NCBI GenBank assembly: GCA_012960035.1
Contig: DUBZ01000147.1
Coordinates: 1-54,557, forward strand
Direction of reading: 5' to 3'
Length of the DNA stretch: 54,557 nucleotides
Source of the DNA: Myxococcales bacterium
GTDB lineage: Bacteria > Myxococcota_A > UBA9160 > UBA4427
Positions 15,441 to 24,943 of this stretch are shown here, piece after piece (within the stretch, counting starts at the first letter, position 1; every line of letters starts with the position of its first letter). The position numbers were made by a program, and so were the translations under genes. Under the pieces are notes generated by a model. The model saw only the letters and a program-made list of their open reading frames with translations, was not told the origin of the DNA and searched no databases.

Positions 15441-17627
15441 TTATTCCTCGCGTGCTGCCAGGTCGGCCAGCGCTTCCTTGCGCGAAAGCCGGATGCGACC
15501 AGCGGGGTCGATGTCGATGCACTTGGCGAGCACCTCGTCTCCCTCGTTGAGCACGTCCGTCACATTGTCGACGCGACCCGCGGCGAGATGGCTGATGTGA
15601 ATCAAGCCGTCCGTGCCGGGGAAAATTTCGGCAAAGGCGCCGAAGTCTGCAATGCGCTTCACCTTGGCGAGATAGACCCGACCGATTTCTGCTTCCTGGG
15701 TGAGTTCTTCCACCATCGAAAGCGCAACCTTGACGGCATCAGCGTTCGGTCCAAAGACCGAGCAGCGTCCGCTGTCGTCGACGTCGATCTTCGCACCCGT
15801 CGTTTCCTGAATGGCGCGGATCACCTTGCCGCCAGGCCCGATGATGTCGCGAATGCGGTCGGGCTTCACGAACAAGACCTCAAGACGCGGTGCAAAGTCA
15901 TGCAGCTCGGCACGGGGCTTCAAGCCATGAAGCTCGGCTTCGGTGTCCTTGTTCATGCAGTCCAGGATGTGCAATCGGCCTTCACGTGCCTGAGCGAGTG
16001 CCTTCTCCAGGATGTCCCAATTGATCTCTTTGACCTTGATGTCCATCTGCAAGGCCGTGATGCCTTCGTTCGAACCGGCAACCTTGAAGTCCATGTCGCC
16101 GAGATGATCCTCGTCGCCAAGGATGTCCGACAACACCACGGTGCGTGAGCCGTCCGTGATCAAGCCCATCGCGATACCCGCGACCGGTGACTTCAGCGGA
16201 ACGCCTGCATCGAGGAGCGAAAGCGTCGAACCGCAGACTGCCGCCATCGAAGACGAACCGTTGGACTCGAGGGTCTCACTGACCACACGAATCGTGTACG
16301 GGAAGTCTTCGTGCTCGGGGAGCACCGGCGTAATTGCCCGTTCGGCCAACGTGCCGTGTCCAACTTCGCGACGTCCAGGGCCGCGCAACGGTCGCGCTTC
16401 GCCCACGGAGAATGCCGGGAAGTTGTAGTGCAGCATGAAGGTCTTCTTGAAGCGGCCACCCATGCCGTCGATCGTCTGCTCGTCGAAGCCGCTGCCCAAC
16501 GTGGTGGTCACCATCGCCTGGGTTTCACCGCGAGTAAACAGCGAGACACCGTGGGGTCGCGGAACGACGCGAACATCGGCAGCAATCTGTCGGATGTCGC
16601 TCGGGCCACGGCCGTCGATGCGTTCGTTGCTCGCCATCACGCGCTCGCGCACGATCTCGGCACCGAGATCGTGAAGGATGTCCTTCGCGTTCCGGGTCAG
16701 GCTCTTCAAACCATTGGCGCGACTTTCGTAGTCTCCAAGAGACTTAATCTCGACCGGCGCCTTGGTGTATTCTTCGACGTATTCCTTGACGATCTCTTTC
16801 TCGATCACCTTCACGCCCTTGGCTCGCGCGAACTTCTCTTTGATCTGATACGCCTCAGAAAGTCGCGCTTCGGCCTTGCCTCGAATGTCGGCCCACAACT
16901 CCGTTAGGTCTTCGGCAGCTGCGGGAACGATCTTCTGAACGCCAACCTGCGCTTTGAGGTCCTCGATGGTGTCGATGATCGGAAGCAACGCTTCGTGACC
17001 AAACTTGAGGGCCGCAAGCACTTCGGCTTCCGGCACCTGCTTGGCGCCACCTTCAACCATCACGATCGAGCCGCGATGACCGGCGACAATGAATTCGATG
17101 TCGCTGTCGGGCAGTTGCTCGGGCGTGGGGTTGATGATCAGCTCGCCATCGATGCGCGCAACGCGCACGGCAGCGATTGGATTGTTGAACGGGATCTCAG
17201 AAATGCTGAGTGCCGCCGATGCGCCAATAAAGGCGAGGATGTCGACGGGGCATTCCGGGTCCGCGGACAACACGGTGGCGGTCACCATCGTGTCGTCGTT
17301 GTAGCCGTCTTCAAAGAGCGGGCGAATCGCGCGGTCGATGAAGCGAGAGTTCAAGACTTCGCGATCGCTCAAGCGACCTTCGCGCTTGAAGAAGCCGCCG
17401 GGAATCTTCCCTGCTGCAGCGAACTTCTCCACGACATCAACAGTAAGTGGGAAGAAGTCGATGCCAGCGCGAGGCTTCGAGTGAACAGTGGTGACGAGCA
17501 CCACGGTGTCGCCCTGGGTCACGAGGACTGCACCGGCCGCTTGCTTTGCAATACGTCCGGTTTCGATTGTAAGAGGGCGCCCACCGAGTTCGATGGTCAC
17601 CGTGGTTTCTTTAAACCAACTAGGCAT
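15441..17627 (-). CDS. pnp: Polyribonucleotide nucleotidyltransferase
   Basis: A 728-residue 3'-5' phosphorolytic exoribonuclease that forms a trimer and works in RNA decay. Two RNase PH cores (about 1-220 and 310-550), with FFPLTVDVVEK and DREVLNSRFIDRAIRPLF in the first and MDFKVAGSNEGITALQMDIK in the second, then KH (IIGPGGKVIRAI) and S1 (VYLAKVKRIADFGAFAEI) domains. ATG 17627 has GGAG about ten bases upstream; the frame continues to 17873 without family similarity. It sits downstream of rpsO, as in many bacteria, after a 415-base gap containing a perfect hairpin. Confidence 0.97.
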   Translation of the reverse strand: MPSWFKETTVTIELGGRPLTIETGRIAKQAAGAVLVTQGDTVVLVTTVHSKPRAGIDFFPLTVDVVEKFAAAGKIPGGFFKREGRLSDREVLNSRFIDRAIRPLFEDGYNDDTMVTATVLSADPECPVDILAFIGASAALSISEIPFNNPIAAVRVARIDGELIINPTPEQLPDSDIEFIVAGHRGSIVMVEGGAKQVPEAEVLAALKFGHEALLPIIDTIEDLKAQVGVQKIVPAAAEDLTELWADIRGKAEARLSEAYQIKEKFARAKGVKVIEKEIVKEYVEEYTKAPVEIKSLGDYESRANGLKSLTRNAKDILHDLGAEIVRERVMASNERIDGRGPSDIRQIAADVRVVPRPHGVSLFTRGETQAMVTTTLGSGFDEQTIDGMGGRFKKTFMLHYNFPAFSVGEARPLRGPGRREVGHGTLAERAITPVLPEHEDFPYTIRVVSETLESNGSSSMAAVCGSTLSLLDAGVPLKSPVAGIAMGLITDGSRTVVLSDILGDEDHLGDMDFKVAGSNEGITALQMDIKVKEINWDILEKALAQAREGRLHILDCMNKDTEAELHGLKPRAELHDFAPRLEVLFVKPDRIRDIIGPGGKVIRAIQETTGAKIDVDDSGRCSVFGPNADAVKVALSMVEELTQEAEIGRVYLAKVKRIADFGAFAEIFPGTDGLIHISHLAAGRVDNVTDVLNEGDEVLAKCIDIDPAGRIRLSRKEALADLAAREE

Positions 17628-18042
17628 TGATATGGATCTCCTCGCGGACACAAATTGGGTGTCCGCATTGGTGTGGGCACTTTTAGTGCTGGGAGGAGAG
17701 CTCGTATCGAATGCGGGATCAGCTATACGCGAATGCGCTTTTGAAAGAACGTGGACAGTTTCATTGCAACCGTCGGAACACGTTCGGATATAGCCGACTC
17801 CACACCCAACACGGCAGACCCCCCCACGGCGCCCACTGATGGTCTTGCTAGATGCTCCCAACCTTGGGAGCAAAGGTGCGCCGTTTTTTACGACGCTACG
17901 CCTACAACGCTTCTTCTATTGTTCATATTGAGTAGACGTAAACTACGGGTATTGCGGTCTTACTGACCTACTTGACCTGCTTGGCCTTCCCTAACTGATC
18001 TTGCGACGATGATCTTGCAACGACGCGAATAAGCAGCGCAAT
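17628..18042. other. rpsO-pnp intergenic region
   Basis: 415 bases on the minus-strand path from rpsO to pnp; it would form the pnp leader. It carries the hairpin listed at 17854-17871. No gene is apparent. Confidence 0.6.
17854..17871 (-). promoter_or_regulatory. Perfect hairpin in the pnp leader
   Basis: On the minus strand GCTCCCAAGGTTGGGAGC: an eight-base-pair perfect stem with a two-base (in practice four-base) loop, about 230 bases before the pnp start. No T-run follows on the minus strand, so it is not a simple terminator. In enterobacteria pnp is controlled through an RNase III-cut hairpin in this place; a similar role here is inference. Confidence 0.5.
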
Positions 18043-18309
18043 CTACTTGCGTAGCCCAAGCTTTCCGATCAACGCCACATAGCGCTCGGCGTCGTCCTTC
18101 TTGAGATAATCGAGAAGCCGACGTCGCTGGTTTACGAGCCGAATCAGACCACGGCGCGAATGATGATCCTTACTGTGGTCCTTAAAGTGGTCCGAAAGCT
18201 CGTTAATCCGTCGCGTCAAAAGTGCGACTTGGACTTCGGACGAGCCGCTGTCGCCTTCCTTGCGCTGGTACTGTGAAATTGTTTCTTGCTTTGCTTCAGC
18301 GGAAATCAA
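18043..18309 (-). CDS. rpsO: 30S ribosomal protein S15
   Basis: An 88-residue primary 16S rRNA-binding protein of the small-subunit platform. The whole protein matches the family: ETISQYQRKEGDSGSSEVQVALLT, then HFKDHSKDHHSRRGL and LVNQRRRLLDYL. Length is standard. The start is TTG (18309), set six bases after a strong AAGGAAG. It lies between truB and pnp, the classic order, but with wide gaps on both sides, suggesting its own promoter. Confidence 0.97.
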   Translation of the reverse strand: MISAEAKQETISQYQRKEGDSGSSEVQVALLTRRINELSDHFKDHSKDHHSRRGLIRLVNQRRRLLDYLKKDDAERYVALIGKLGLRK

Positions 18310-18664
18310 CGGGTACTTCCTTTCAAGTCGTTGCCATCGTTGCTGTTGTGCGCGCGACAGGCTTTCGACAATTCAAAATTTTGTAGTAGATGCAGGTAAA
18401 AACTGACGTTCAAACTAGCTTCGGTTTGCAAAAATTCTTGGTTGGTGCCCAGATCTTCGTGAGCATCGGCACCGATAAAGTCGCTTCTTCGCACACCATG
18501 CTTCGCAAGTGAACCCGGCATCGAGCCCGAGTTCTTGGTTGGGTCTGTTTGGAAGATCAGTGTGAAAGCGAATTCGACCGTCGGGCGCCGGGGGAGGCGC
18601 TCGAGTGGCGCAGAGTTTGACGCAGCCCTCAAGGCGCCGCAACTGCTTGGTGGCAAAGCATTTC
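18310..18664. other. truB-rpsO intergenic region
   Basis: 355 bases upstream of rpsO on the minus strand. It is more AT-rich near 18375-18430, where a promoter for rpsO would be expected, but I cannot name a clear -35/-10 pair. No gene or RNA is apparent. Confidence 0.55.
18316..18322 (-). promoter_or_regulatory. Shine-Dalgarno for the TTG-started rpsO
   Basis: AAGGAAG on the minus strand, six bases before TTG 18309; it supports a TTG start for an essential, highly expressed gene. Confidence 0.7.
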
Positions 18665-19606
18665 TCAACCGATCTCCGCGCCGAAAACCTTCAGCGGCCA
18701 GAGCCTGCGATCAGGGCGAAATTCGAGCAGTCCAACGAGCTCTCCACTGAGATCGACCGCCACCACGCGTTCCCCTGGGGCAACCCTAAGCCGCGCACCC
18801 GGCGAAATGTCACCGCCGTGCCTCACACGGCGGGCGCCCTCATCCGCGAGTTCCAAAACGGGCAGTCCCATTGCATCTGCCGGAGAAATCACCCGTTTTT
18901 CGACCACCTGATCTTTGGCTTCCGCCGTAAGCGTCTCGAAGGAGGTCGCCTGGGTGACGTCGAATGGCCCACTCGTCAGCCGACGAAGACTTTCGAGATG
19001 AGCGCCGCATCCAAGTATTTCGCCAATGTCAGCTGCGAGAACTCGAACGTAAGTCCCGGCCGAACAGTCGACGCGAATCTCGGCCAGCCCCTCCTCGAAA
19101 GCGGTGAGATCGAGGCGCGAGACTGTCACGGTTTTGGGGGTTCGCTCAATTTCTTCGCCGCGGCGCGCGAGCCGGTGAAGCGGCACCCCATTTTTCTTCA
19201 CAGCACTGTACATCGGGGGTACTTGCTGAATTTCACCGCGGAAGTTCTCGAGCACCGCTTCGACCTGATCGCGAGTCGGGAGCGCGCCATCAAAGCGCGC
19301 AGTTTCCTTCCCCTGCGCGTCGAGGGTGTCCGTCTCGACGCCAAAGCGTACGCCACCGACGTAGCTCTTCGTGTCTTTGGTGACGAACGAGATCAGCTTG
19401 GTCGCGTCACGGATAGCGAGGGGCAGCACGCCGGTCGCCTGGGGGTCGAGGGTGCCCATGTGGCCGACTCGCCGGGTGCCAAGCCACTTGCGCGCGGCAT
19501 CCACCACGTCGTGACTCGTTTGACCGGGAGGCTTGTCGACGATCAAAAAACCCGCGGGCCCGGGTTTTTCTGAAGCCGCCCTTCTACTGTTTCGTCTCTT
19601 CGCCAT
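18665..19606 (-). CDS. truB: tRNA pseudouridine(55) synthase
   Basis: A 313-residue enzyme that converts U55 of the tRNA T-loop to pseudouridine. Catalytic Asp is in GHMGTLDPQATGVL; the RR-x-GHxG and SYVGGVRFG, YSAVKKNGVP and CSAGTYVRVLAADIG segments also match. A C-terminal PUA-like part ends the protein. ATG 19606 is nine bases after AGGAAG and overlaps the end of rbfA by 23 bases; a further ATG at 19633 is in frame. The overlap points to coupled translation with rbfA. Confidence 0.96.
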   Translation of the reverse strand: MAKRRNSRRAASEKPGPAGFLIVDKPPGQTSHDVVDAARKWLGTRRVGHMGTLDPQATGVLPLAIRDATKLISFVTKDTKSYVGGVRFGVETDTLDAQGKETARFDGALPTRDQVEAVLENFRGEIQQVPPMYSAVKKNGVPLHRLARRGEEIERTPKTVTVSRLDLTAFEEGLAEIRVDCSAGTYVRVLAADIGEILGCGAHLESLRRLTSGPFDVTQATSFETLTAEAKDQVVEKRVISPADAMGLPVLELADEGARRVRHGGDISPGARLRVAPGERVVAVDLSGELVGLLEFRPDRRLWPLKVFGAEIG

Positions 19607-19961
19607 CGCTTTTGACTTCCTGCAAGAGTTCATTCGTCTCCCCGGCTAAACGCTGGGAAGGGTCATATTTGAATCGGAGCGCCGGGCTTCGGCGCAGTGT
19701 TTTTAGAGACTTTGCGACGCGCTTGCGAATGAAGCCGGCCGCAGATTCGAGGCCATCTTCGATCGTGTCAAGCTGGTCAGAGTCCGGTTCACCGTCTTTA
19801 CTGAACAAGCTCCAGAGCACGATTGCGTTGCTCAGGTCTGGTGCCGTGTCGACGCGCATGATCGTCACCATGTTCACGCGCGTGTCCGCGACTTCCTCCC
19901 GCAGGACTCGGGCGATCTCTTCGCGTAGTTGGTACGAGATTCGGTCTGTGCGCTGGGACAC
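19584..19961 (-). CDS. rbfA: 30S ribosome-binding factor A
   Basis: A 125-residue KH-fold factor for late 16S rRNA maturation and cold adaptation. Seen: TDRISYQLREEIARVLREEV at the N-terminus, VNMVTIMRVDTAPDLSNAIV, then a C-terminal stretch with LRFKYDPSQ. GTG 19961 lies three bases after the DUF503 stop with GAGGA upstream. The position infB-DUF503-rbfA-truB is a conserved arrangement, which supports the call. Confidence 0.95.
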   Translation of the reverse strand: MSQRTDRISYQLREEIARVLREEVADTRVNMVTIMRVDTAPDLSNAIVLWSLFSKDGEPDSDQLDTIEDGLESAAGFIRKRVAKSLKTLRRSPALRFKYDPSQRLAGETNELLQEVKSDGEETKQ

Positions 19962-19964
19962 CGG

Positions 19965-20333
19965 TTAGTCCTCGTCCACGGGGTTGTCGTCGTTGCGGTC
20001 ATCGTTGCAGGCGTCCCAATCTGAGTCAGTCGCCGACCCTTCGTGGGGAAGGTCCATAAGTTCAAGGTCCGAGTTCAAGACTTCTGCAGTGTGGATGTTC
20101 TCTACGAATCGAATCGCCCGTTCCAAGACTTTTTTGACCTGAAGCGCTTCGGAACCGGCGGCAGTCATGCCGAGAACCGCTCGCTGCCACGTCCCTTGGC
20201 CGCCGACTTCGGAGACCGAGATATTGAATTCATTGCGCAGCCGTTGCTGAATCGAACGAACCACACCGCGCTTCTGTTTGAGAGATTGCGAAGCATGCAC
20301 GTGGATTTCAACAAGCGCTGCACCGACGACCAT
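19965..20333 (-). CDS. DUF503 (YlxP-like) family protein
   Basis: A 122-residue small cytosolic protein of the DUF503 family, commonly encoded between infB and rbfA and thought to assist ribosome biogenesis; its exact role is not established. Seen: VEIHVHASQSLKQKRGVVRS and the FNISVSEVG segment, then an Asp/Asn-rich acidic tail of about 25 residues that the family usually lacks. ATG 20333 has a near-ideal GGAGGT six bases upstream; an in-frame start at 20357 is less likely. It sits 56 bases after infB and three before rbfA. Confidence 0.93.
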   Translation of the reverse strand: MVVGAALVEIHVHASQSLKQKRGVVRSIQQRLRNEFNISVSEVGGQGTWQRAVLGMTAAGSEALQVKKVLERAIRFVENIHTAEVLNSDLELMDLPHEGSATDSDWDACNDDRNDDNPVDED

Positions 20334-20389
20334 GCAAAGACCTCCAACTGGCTGCAAACCTCGGCATTTACCGCGGCAAGCAACAAGTG

Positions 20390-22858
20390 TTAGAGAGTTG
20401 CCGGTTCCTCCTCGAGTTCAAAGGCTTCAATGACGTCGCCAACCTTGACGTCGTTGAAGCCGCCGATCCCGATACCGCACTCGTAGTCGTTGCCGACTTC
20501 AGCTGTGTCGTCCTTGAAGCGTCGCAGCGAAGCGATGTTGCCTTCGAAAATCTGCACGCCATCCCGAATCAAGCGGCACTGCGCGTTTCGCTTGATTCGA
20601 CCATCGTTCACATACGAACCTGCAATCGTACCCAGCTTTGGAATGACGAAGGTTTCGCGCACTTCGGCGCGACCGAGTCGAATTTCGTTGACCGTCGGCG
20701 GAAGCAAGCCCGCCATCGAGCTACGAATGTCGTCGATCAAGTTCATAATGATCGTGTAGCCGCGGATCTCAATACCGTGTGCATCCGAAGCGCGAATCGC
20801 CGCGTTGTCTGGACGTACGTTGAAGCCGATCACAATGCCACCACTCGCCGAAGCGAGCATTACGTCGTTTTCGTTCACGCCGCCGACGCCTGCAGAAAGG
20901 ACGATGAGTTTCACCGCGTCGGTTGCGAGGTCTTCGATTGCCTGGCGCACTGCTTCCATCGTGCCTGCGACGTCCGCCTTGAGGACAACCTTCAGCTCCT
21001 TCGCCTCGGTGACGTCGGCTTGGGCGTAGAATTCTTCGAGGCTCAAACGCGGTCGCGACGCTTTCGGAGCGCTGCGCAGCTGATCGAGGCGATGCTGAAT
21101 GACGCTCTTGGCCGCACGCTCGTTCTTTACAACGTCGAGCACGGAACCGAGTTCGGGGACAGCGGAAAGGCCGAGGATACGAACCGGCGCCGAGGGCCCA
21201 GCTACATCAACGCGCTTGCCATCGTGGTCTTCCATCAAACGAACGCGACCCCATTCGGTGCCAACAACCACGGTCTCCCCACGGCTGAGCGTGCCGCTTT
21301 GGATCAAGACCGTCGCCAGTGGACCGCGCCCCTTGTCGATAAGCGACTCGAGCACGACACCCTTTGCGGGGAGTGCCGGGTCCGCGCGCAGTTCCATGAG
21401 CTCGGCCTGCAGCGCAATCATCTCGAGCAGCTGCTCCAAACCTTCGCCGGTAGCCGCGGACACGTTCACGCAGATCACGTCGCCACCGAATTCTTCGGAG
21501 ACCACGTTGTGTTCCATCAAGCGCTGACGCGCGATCTTCGGATCGGCGTCGGGCAGGTCGCACTTGTTGATCGCAACCACCATCGGCACTTCGGCCGCGC
21601 GGCAATGTTCGATCGCTTCGACCGTCTGCGGCATTACGCCGTCGTTCGCCGCGACAACAAGGATGACCATGTCCGTCACCTGACTTCCGCGAGCACGCAT
21701 CTGTGTAAACACAGCATGGCCAGGCGTATCGATGAACGTCAGCGCACCGCGCGACGTTTCGACACTATAAGCACCAATATGCTGGGTGATCCCGCCGGCC
21801 TCGCCGTCGACAACCTTGGATTTGCGAATGGCGTCAAGGATCGAGGTCTTCCCATGATCGACATGGCCCATCACGGTGATCACCGGCGGACGCACTTCGC
21901 CAGCGGATTCTTTCTCTGCCGCATCTTCGATGACGGTGATGAACTTTGCTTCTTTGAAGCCCGTATCAAGGACTTCAAACTTAAACTCGTCGGCAATCTT
22001 CTGACACGTCTCGACATCGATCCGGTGGTTCACCGAAACCATGATGCCGAGGGCCATCAACTTGCCCTGAATCAGCGGAGCTTTGACGCCGGCCTGCTTG
22101 GCAAGTTCGGCGATCCCGATTTCACCGGGCACCCGAACAATCCGCGACTGGTCCGCGGCGGCCACTGGGCTAACCGGGCGATTGAGAGCGTCGCGACGCT
22201 TGCGACGCGGGTTAACGACACCTCCGCCCACACCAGACGCTCGTCGGGGGGCGCCACCGCTTCGGCTCGTAATCTGTCGCCCAAATTGTTCTTGCTCGCG
22301 AAGATTGACGATTTCGCGCACACGCTTGCGTTGTTTGCCCTTGCCCGTACCGGCGGGACCGGCAGGCTGCTGAGCCCCCCCACGTCCTGCGTCTTTCTTT
22401 TCTCCGGCAGCACCCCCTCCATCTTGCGCTGACTTCGCAGTCGGCGCACTTGAAGATGCAGTTGAAGGTGCATTGGCCGGTGCGGCAGCAGCCACAGGTT
22501 CTGCGACAGGCTCCGCCGATGCGGGCGGTCCGTCGGCGGGTCCATCCCTTTCGGGTTCGGCTACCGGCGCGGACGTTTCCGCAACCACGACGGGCTCGGG
22601 TTCGGGGTCGGGTTCGACACGGCGACGGCGGCGAATGACGGCGGCGCCGCCTTTGCGAACGACTCGTTTCTCGTCGACTTTTTTGCCGGACGATTTTTTC
22701 GTTTCACCGAGCTTTTCGCGAATCATCACAATCTGCTCTTCTTCGAGTGCAGACGTCGGCCCGCGAAGTTCGATGCCGAAGGCCTTCACCTTCTCGACGA
22801 ACTCAGTCTTTTCGATCCCTAGCTCTTCAGCGAGCTTATACGCTCTGATCTTCGCCAT
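20390..22858 (-). CDS. infB: Translation initiation factor IF-2
   Basis: An 822-residue GTPase that brings initiator tRNA to the 30S subunit. Order: IF2N domain (residues 1-50), a long disordered Pro/Ala/Glu/Arg-rich linker (about 50-235), a second IF2N near 240-290, then the G domain with GHVDHGKTS, DTPGH and NKCDLPDAD, followed by domains II-IV ending FELEEEPATL. ATG 22858 begins the IF2N sequence. Downstream of nusA after 87 bases; the ylxR and L7Ae-type genes found here in some bacteria are missing. Confidence 0.98.
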   Translation of the reverse strand: MAKIRAYKLAEELGIEKTEFVEKVKAFGIELRGPTSALEEEQIVMIREKLGETKKSSGKKVDEKRVVRKGGAAVIRRRRRVEPDPEPEPVVVAETSAPVAEPERDGPADGPPASAEPVAEPVAAAAPANAPSTASSSAPTAKSAQDGGGAAGEKKDAGRGGAQQPAGPAGTGKGKQRKRVREIVNLREQEQFGRQITSRSGGAPRRASGVGGGVVNPRRKRRDALNRPVSPVAAADQSRIVRVPGEIGIAELAKQAGVKAPLIQGKLMALGIMVSVNHRIDVETCQKIADEFKFEVLDTGFKEAKFITVIEDAAEKESAGEVRPPVITVMGHVDHGKTSILDAIRKSKVVDGEAGGITQHIGAYSVETSRGALTFIDTPGHAVFTQMRARGSQVTDMVILVVAANDGVMPQTVEAIEHCRAAEVPMVVAINKCDLPDADPKIARQRLMEHNVVSEEFGGDVICVNVSAATGEGLEQLLEMIALQAELMELRADPALPAKGVVLESLIDKGRGPLATVLIQSGTLSRGETVVVGTEWGRVRLMEDHDGKRVDVAGPSAPVRILGLSAVPELGSVLDVVKNERAAKSVIQHRLDQLRSAPKASRPRLSLEEFYAQADVTEAKELKVVLKADVAGTMEAVRQAIEDLATDAVKLIVLSAGVGGVNENDVMLASASGGIVIGFNVRPDNAAIRASDAHGIEIRGYTIIMNLIDDIRSSMAGLLPPTVNEIRLGRAEVRETFVIPKLGTIAGSYVNDGRIKRNAQCRLIRDGVQIFEGNIASLRRFKDDTAEVGNDYECGIGIGGFNDVKVGDVIEAFELEEEPATL

Positions 22859-22945
22859 TCAGTATCTGTTGCCCGTTCCAAGTAGCCGCGGCGAGCCATC
22901 GCGCGCCGGCGGTGTTCAACATAATGACTTACGCCACTGCCTTCG

Positions 22946-24379
22946 TTAGGCCGAGGGACTTTCTGTTTCCAGCGCGGCGTCGCCTTCGTCGGCTGCGTCG
23001 GCTGCTGCTTCTGTTCCTTCGGCTTCAGCTTCGGCTGGAGCACCTCCCGCCGCAACGCGTGCGGCTTCTTCGCGTTCCGCTTCGTCGGCTGCCGCCGCGT
23101 CGATACGTGCTTGTTCTTCTTCTGAGTCTCGGCGCAAAATCAATTCGGCCGCACGCTGCTTGATCGAAGCTGAGCTGACTTCGTCGATCCCCGGGAACTG
23201 AAGCAACAGCTCATCGGAGCATCCCGAAAGGTCTTCGAGAGACGTCACGCCCTGCTGCAAGAGCAGTTCTGCTTCTGGATCGCCCAAACCGTCGACGACC
23301 GACACCGCTTCCGAAAGCCAGAGCGCGATCTCGCGCATCTTCGTTTCGCTCTTGATGTCGATGCGCCAGTTTGTGAGCTGCACCGCGAGGCGAACGTTTT
23401 GGCCGCGGCGACCGATCGCGAGTGACAGCTGATCGTCGGGGACGATGACGTCCATCGACTGCGTTTCTTCGTCAATGATGACCTTGGAGACCTGAGCCGG
23501 CGACAATGCACTGCACACGTAGCGGGCCGGGTCGGCACTCCACGGAACAATGTCGATGCGCTCACCGCGCAACTCCTGGACCACGGCCTGAACGCGACTG
23601 CCCTTCATCCCGACACATGCGCCGACGGGATCGACGTCGCTGTCTCGAGAGGAGACTGCGATCTTCGAACGGCCACCCGGTTCGCGGGCTGCCGACTCGA
23701 TCGTCACGATGCGTTCGTAGATCTCGGGAACTTCCTGTTCGAACAGCTTCGTAAGCATCTCGAGACAAGCGCGAGAAAGGACGATCTGCGGACCCTTCGT
23801 CTCCTTGGTTACCGCCGACACATAGGCACGAACGCGATCACCCGGGCGATAGTTTTCGCGGGGCACCTGTTCCTTGGGCGGAAGCACGGCTTCAGCGCGT
23901 CCCAAGTCAATGACGAGCGAACCCTTTTCGAAGCGGCGCACGATGCCGTTGACGATCTCGCCTTTGCGGTCGGAGTATTCGTCGAAGGTATTGTCTCGCT
24001 CGGCGTCGCGGATCCGCTGGATGATCACTTGCTTCGCGGTTTGCGCGAGGATGCGACCAAAGCTCTTGGTATCGAGCTTTACGCCGATTTCGTCTCCAAC
24101 TTCTGCGTCGGGGTCGAAGTCAGCGCGCGCGGGGGCAACAAGGATCTGCCTGGTGGAGTCTGTGATCTCTTCGACCACCTCGCGAAATTCGAAGATCTCG
24201 ATTTCGCCGAGTTCGTCGTTGTAACGAGCTTCAATCTCTCGATCGGCACCGTGACGCTTATGCGCCGCCTGGACCATCGCCTCTTCGAGGGCTGCGATGA
24301 TCTCGTTCGTATCGATGCCTTTGTCTTTGGCGATCTGATCGATCTCTCTTTTTAGGTTGCCACTGCCACCGAGCATCAT
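22946..24379 (-). CDS. nusA: Transcription termination/antitermination protein NusA
   Basis: A 477-residue RNA-polymerase-binding factor. Order: N-terminal RNAP-binding domain (1-125), S1 (about 130-200, GEIVNGIVRRFEKGSLVIDLG), KH1 and KH2 (GACVGMKGSRVQAVVQEL and LAIGRRGQNVRLA), then one helical C-terminal repeat (VDGLGDPEAELLL) and an acidic Ala/Glu-rich tail of about 60 residues. ATG 24379 is behind GGAG; a second ATG follows one codon later, and a TTG five codons earlier is possible. It starts 15 bases after rimP. Confidence 0.97.
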   Translation of the reverse strand: MMLGGSGNLKREIDQIAKDKGIDTNEIIAALEEAMVQAAHKRHGADREIEARYNDELGEIEIFEFREVVEEITDSTRQILVAPARADFDPDAEVGDEIGVKLDTKSFGRILAQTAKQVIIQRIRDAERDNTFDEYSDRKGEIVNGIVRRFEKGSLVIDLGRAEAVLPPKEQVPRENYRPGDRVRAYVSAVTKETKGPQIVLSRACLEMLTKLFEQEVPEIYERIVTIESAAREPGGRSKIAVSSRDSDVDPVGACVGMKGSRVQAVVQELRGERIDIVPWSADPARYVCSALSPAQVSKVIIDEETQSMDVIVPDDQLSLAIGRRGQNVRLAVQLTNWRIDIKSETKMREIALWLSEAVSVVDGLGDPEAELLLQQGVTSLEDLSGCSDELLLQFPGIDEVSSASIKQRAAELILRRDSEEEQARIDAAAADEAEREEAARVAAGGAPAEAEAEGTEAAADAADEGDAALETESPSA

Positions 24380-24394
24380 TTTGACTCCACTCAA

Positions 24395-24943
24395 TCACTT
24401 TGAAGCCTCGCCGGTTCGTTCACCGGCGAAGTCTTCGCGACTGAATTGATAAATCGAGTTTGCCTTTTCCACTTCCGCGAAAGGTATCCGCACTTCCGCG
24501 TTGTCTACTTCAAGAAGTGCTGTGCCATTTTCGAAGCTTTTGAGCGTTCCTTTGAATCGTTTTCGTGATTCGATCGGCCTCTTGGTTTGAAGTTTGACCT
24601 CCGAACCCATCGCCGCGATAAAATCTTTTTCCCTTGCCAGTATTCGGTCTAACCCTGGTGATGTGACTTCGAGTCGATAACGACCACTCATGAAATCCGC
24701 TGCATCCAGCTGGACGTCAACTTCTCGTGATACGGATTCAATACTTCCCATGGGCACTCGCCCGTCTCCGTTCACATGGTCGATCACGATCCGAACCAGT
24801 CCTTCTGATCCACTGCCTTCCTTACCTTTATTCGCACTTCTATTCGCACTTCCATTTAGAACGACGTCGACGAGCTCACAATCACATTCGTCAACAATGG
24901 GTTCGATGAGCATCTTCAGGTCTTCTGGAATGTCGTGGTACAC
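24395..24943 (-). CDS. rimP: Ribosome maturation factor RimP
   Basis: A 182-residue factor for 30S maturation. The N-terminal domain has LIEPIVDECDCELVDVVL, then VRIVIDH, and the junction block RYRLEVTSPGLDRIL, followed by the SH3-like C-terminal part. A Gly/Ser/Asn-rich insertion of about 15 residues lies after the first strand. GTG 24943 follows a strong GGAGG by six bases. As first gene of the rimP-nusA-infB operon it carries the operon leader; the terminator at 25076 separates it from pyrD. Confidence 0.95.
   Translation of the reverse strand: MYHDIPEDLKMLIEPIVDECDCELVDVVLNGSANRSANKGKEGSGSEGLVRIVIDHVNGDGRVPMGSIESVSREVDVQLDAADFMSGRYRLEVTSPGLDRILAREKDFIAAMGSEVKLQTKRPIESRKRFKGTLKSFENGTALLEVDNAEVRIPFAEVEKANSIYQFSREDFAGERTGEASK

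Noticed and set aside
18306..18668. A 120-codon minus-strand frame covering the gap upstream of rpsO.
   Set aside because: It overlaps the rpsO start, has no ribosome site and looks compositionally random.
20387..22432. A 681-codon open frame on the plus strand, opposite infB.
   Set aside because: It is the antisense shadow of infB; GC-rich third positions keep opposite frames open. Translation shows no known motif and the infB match is complete.
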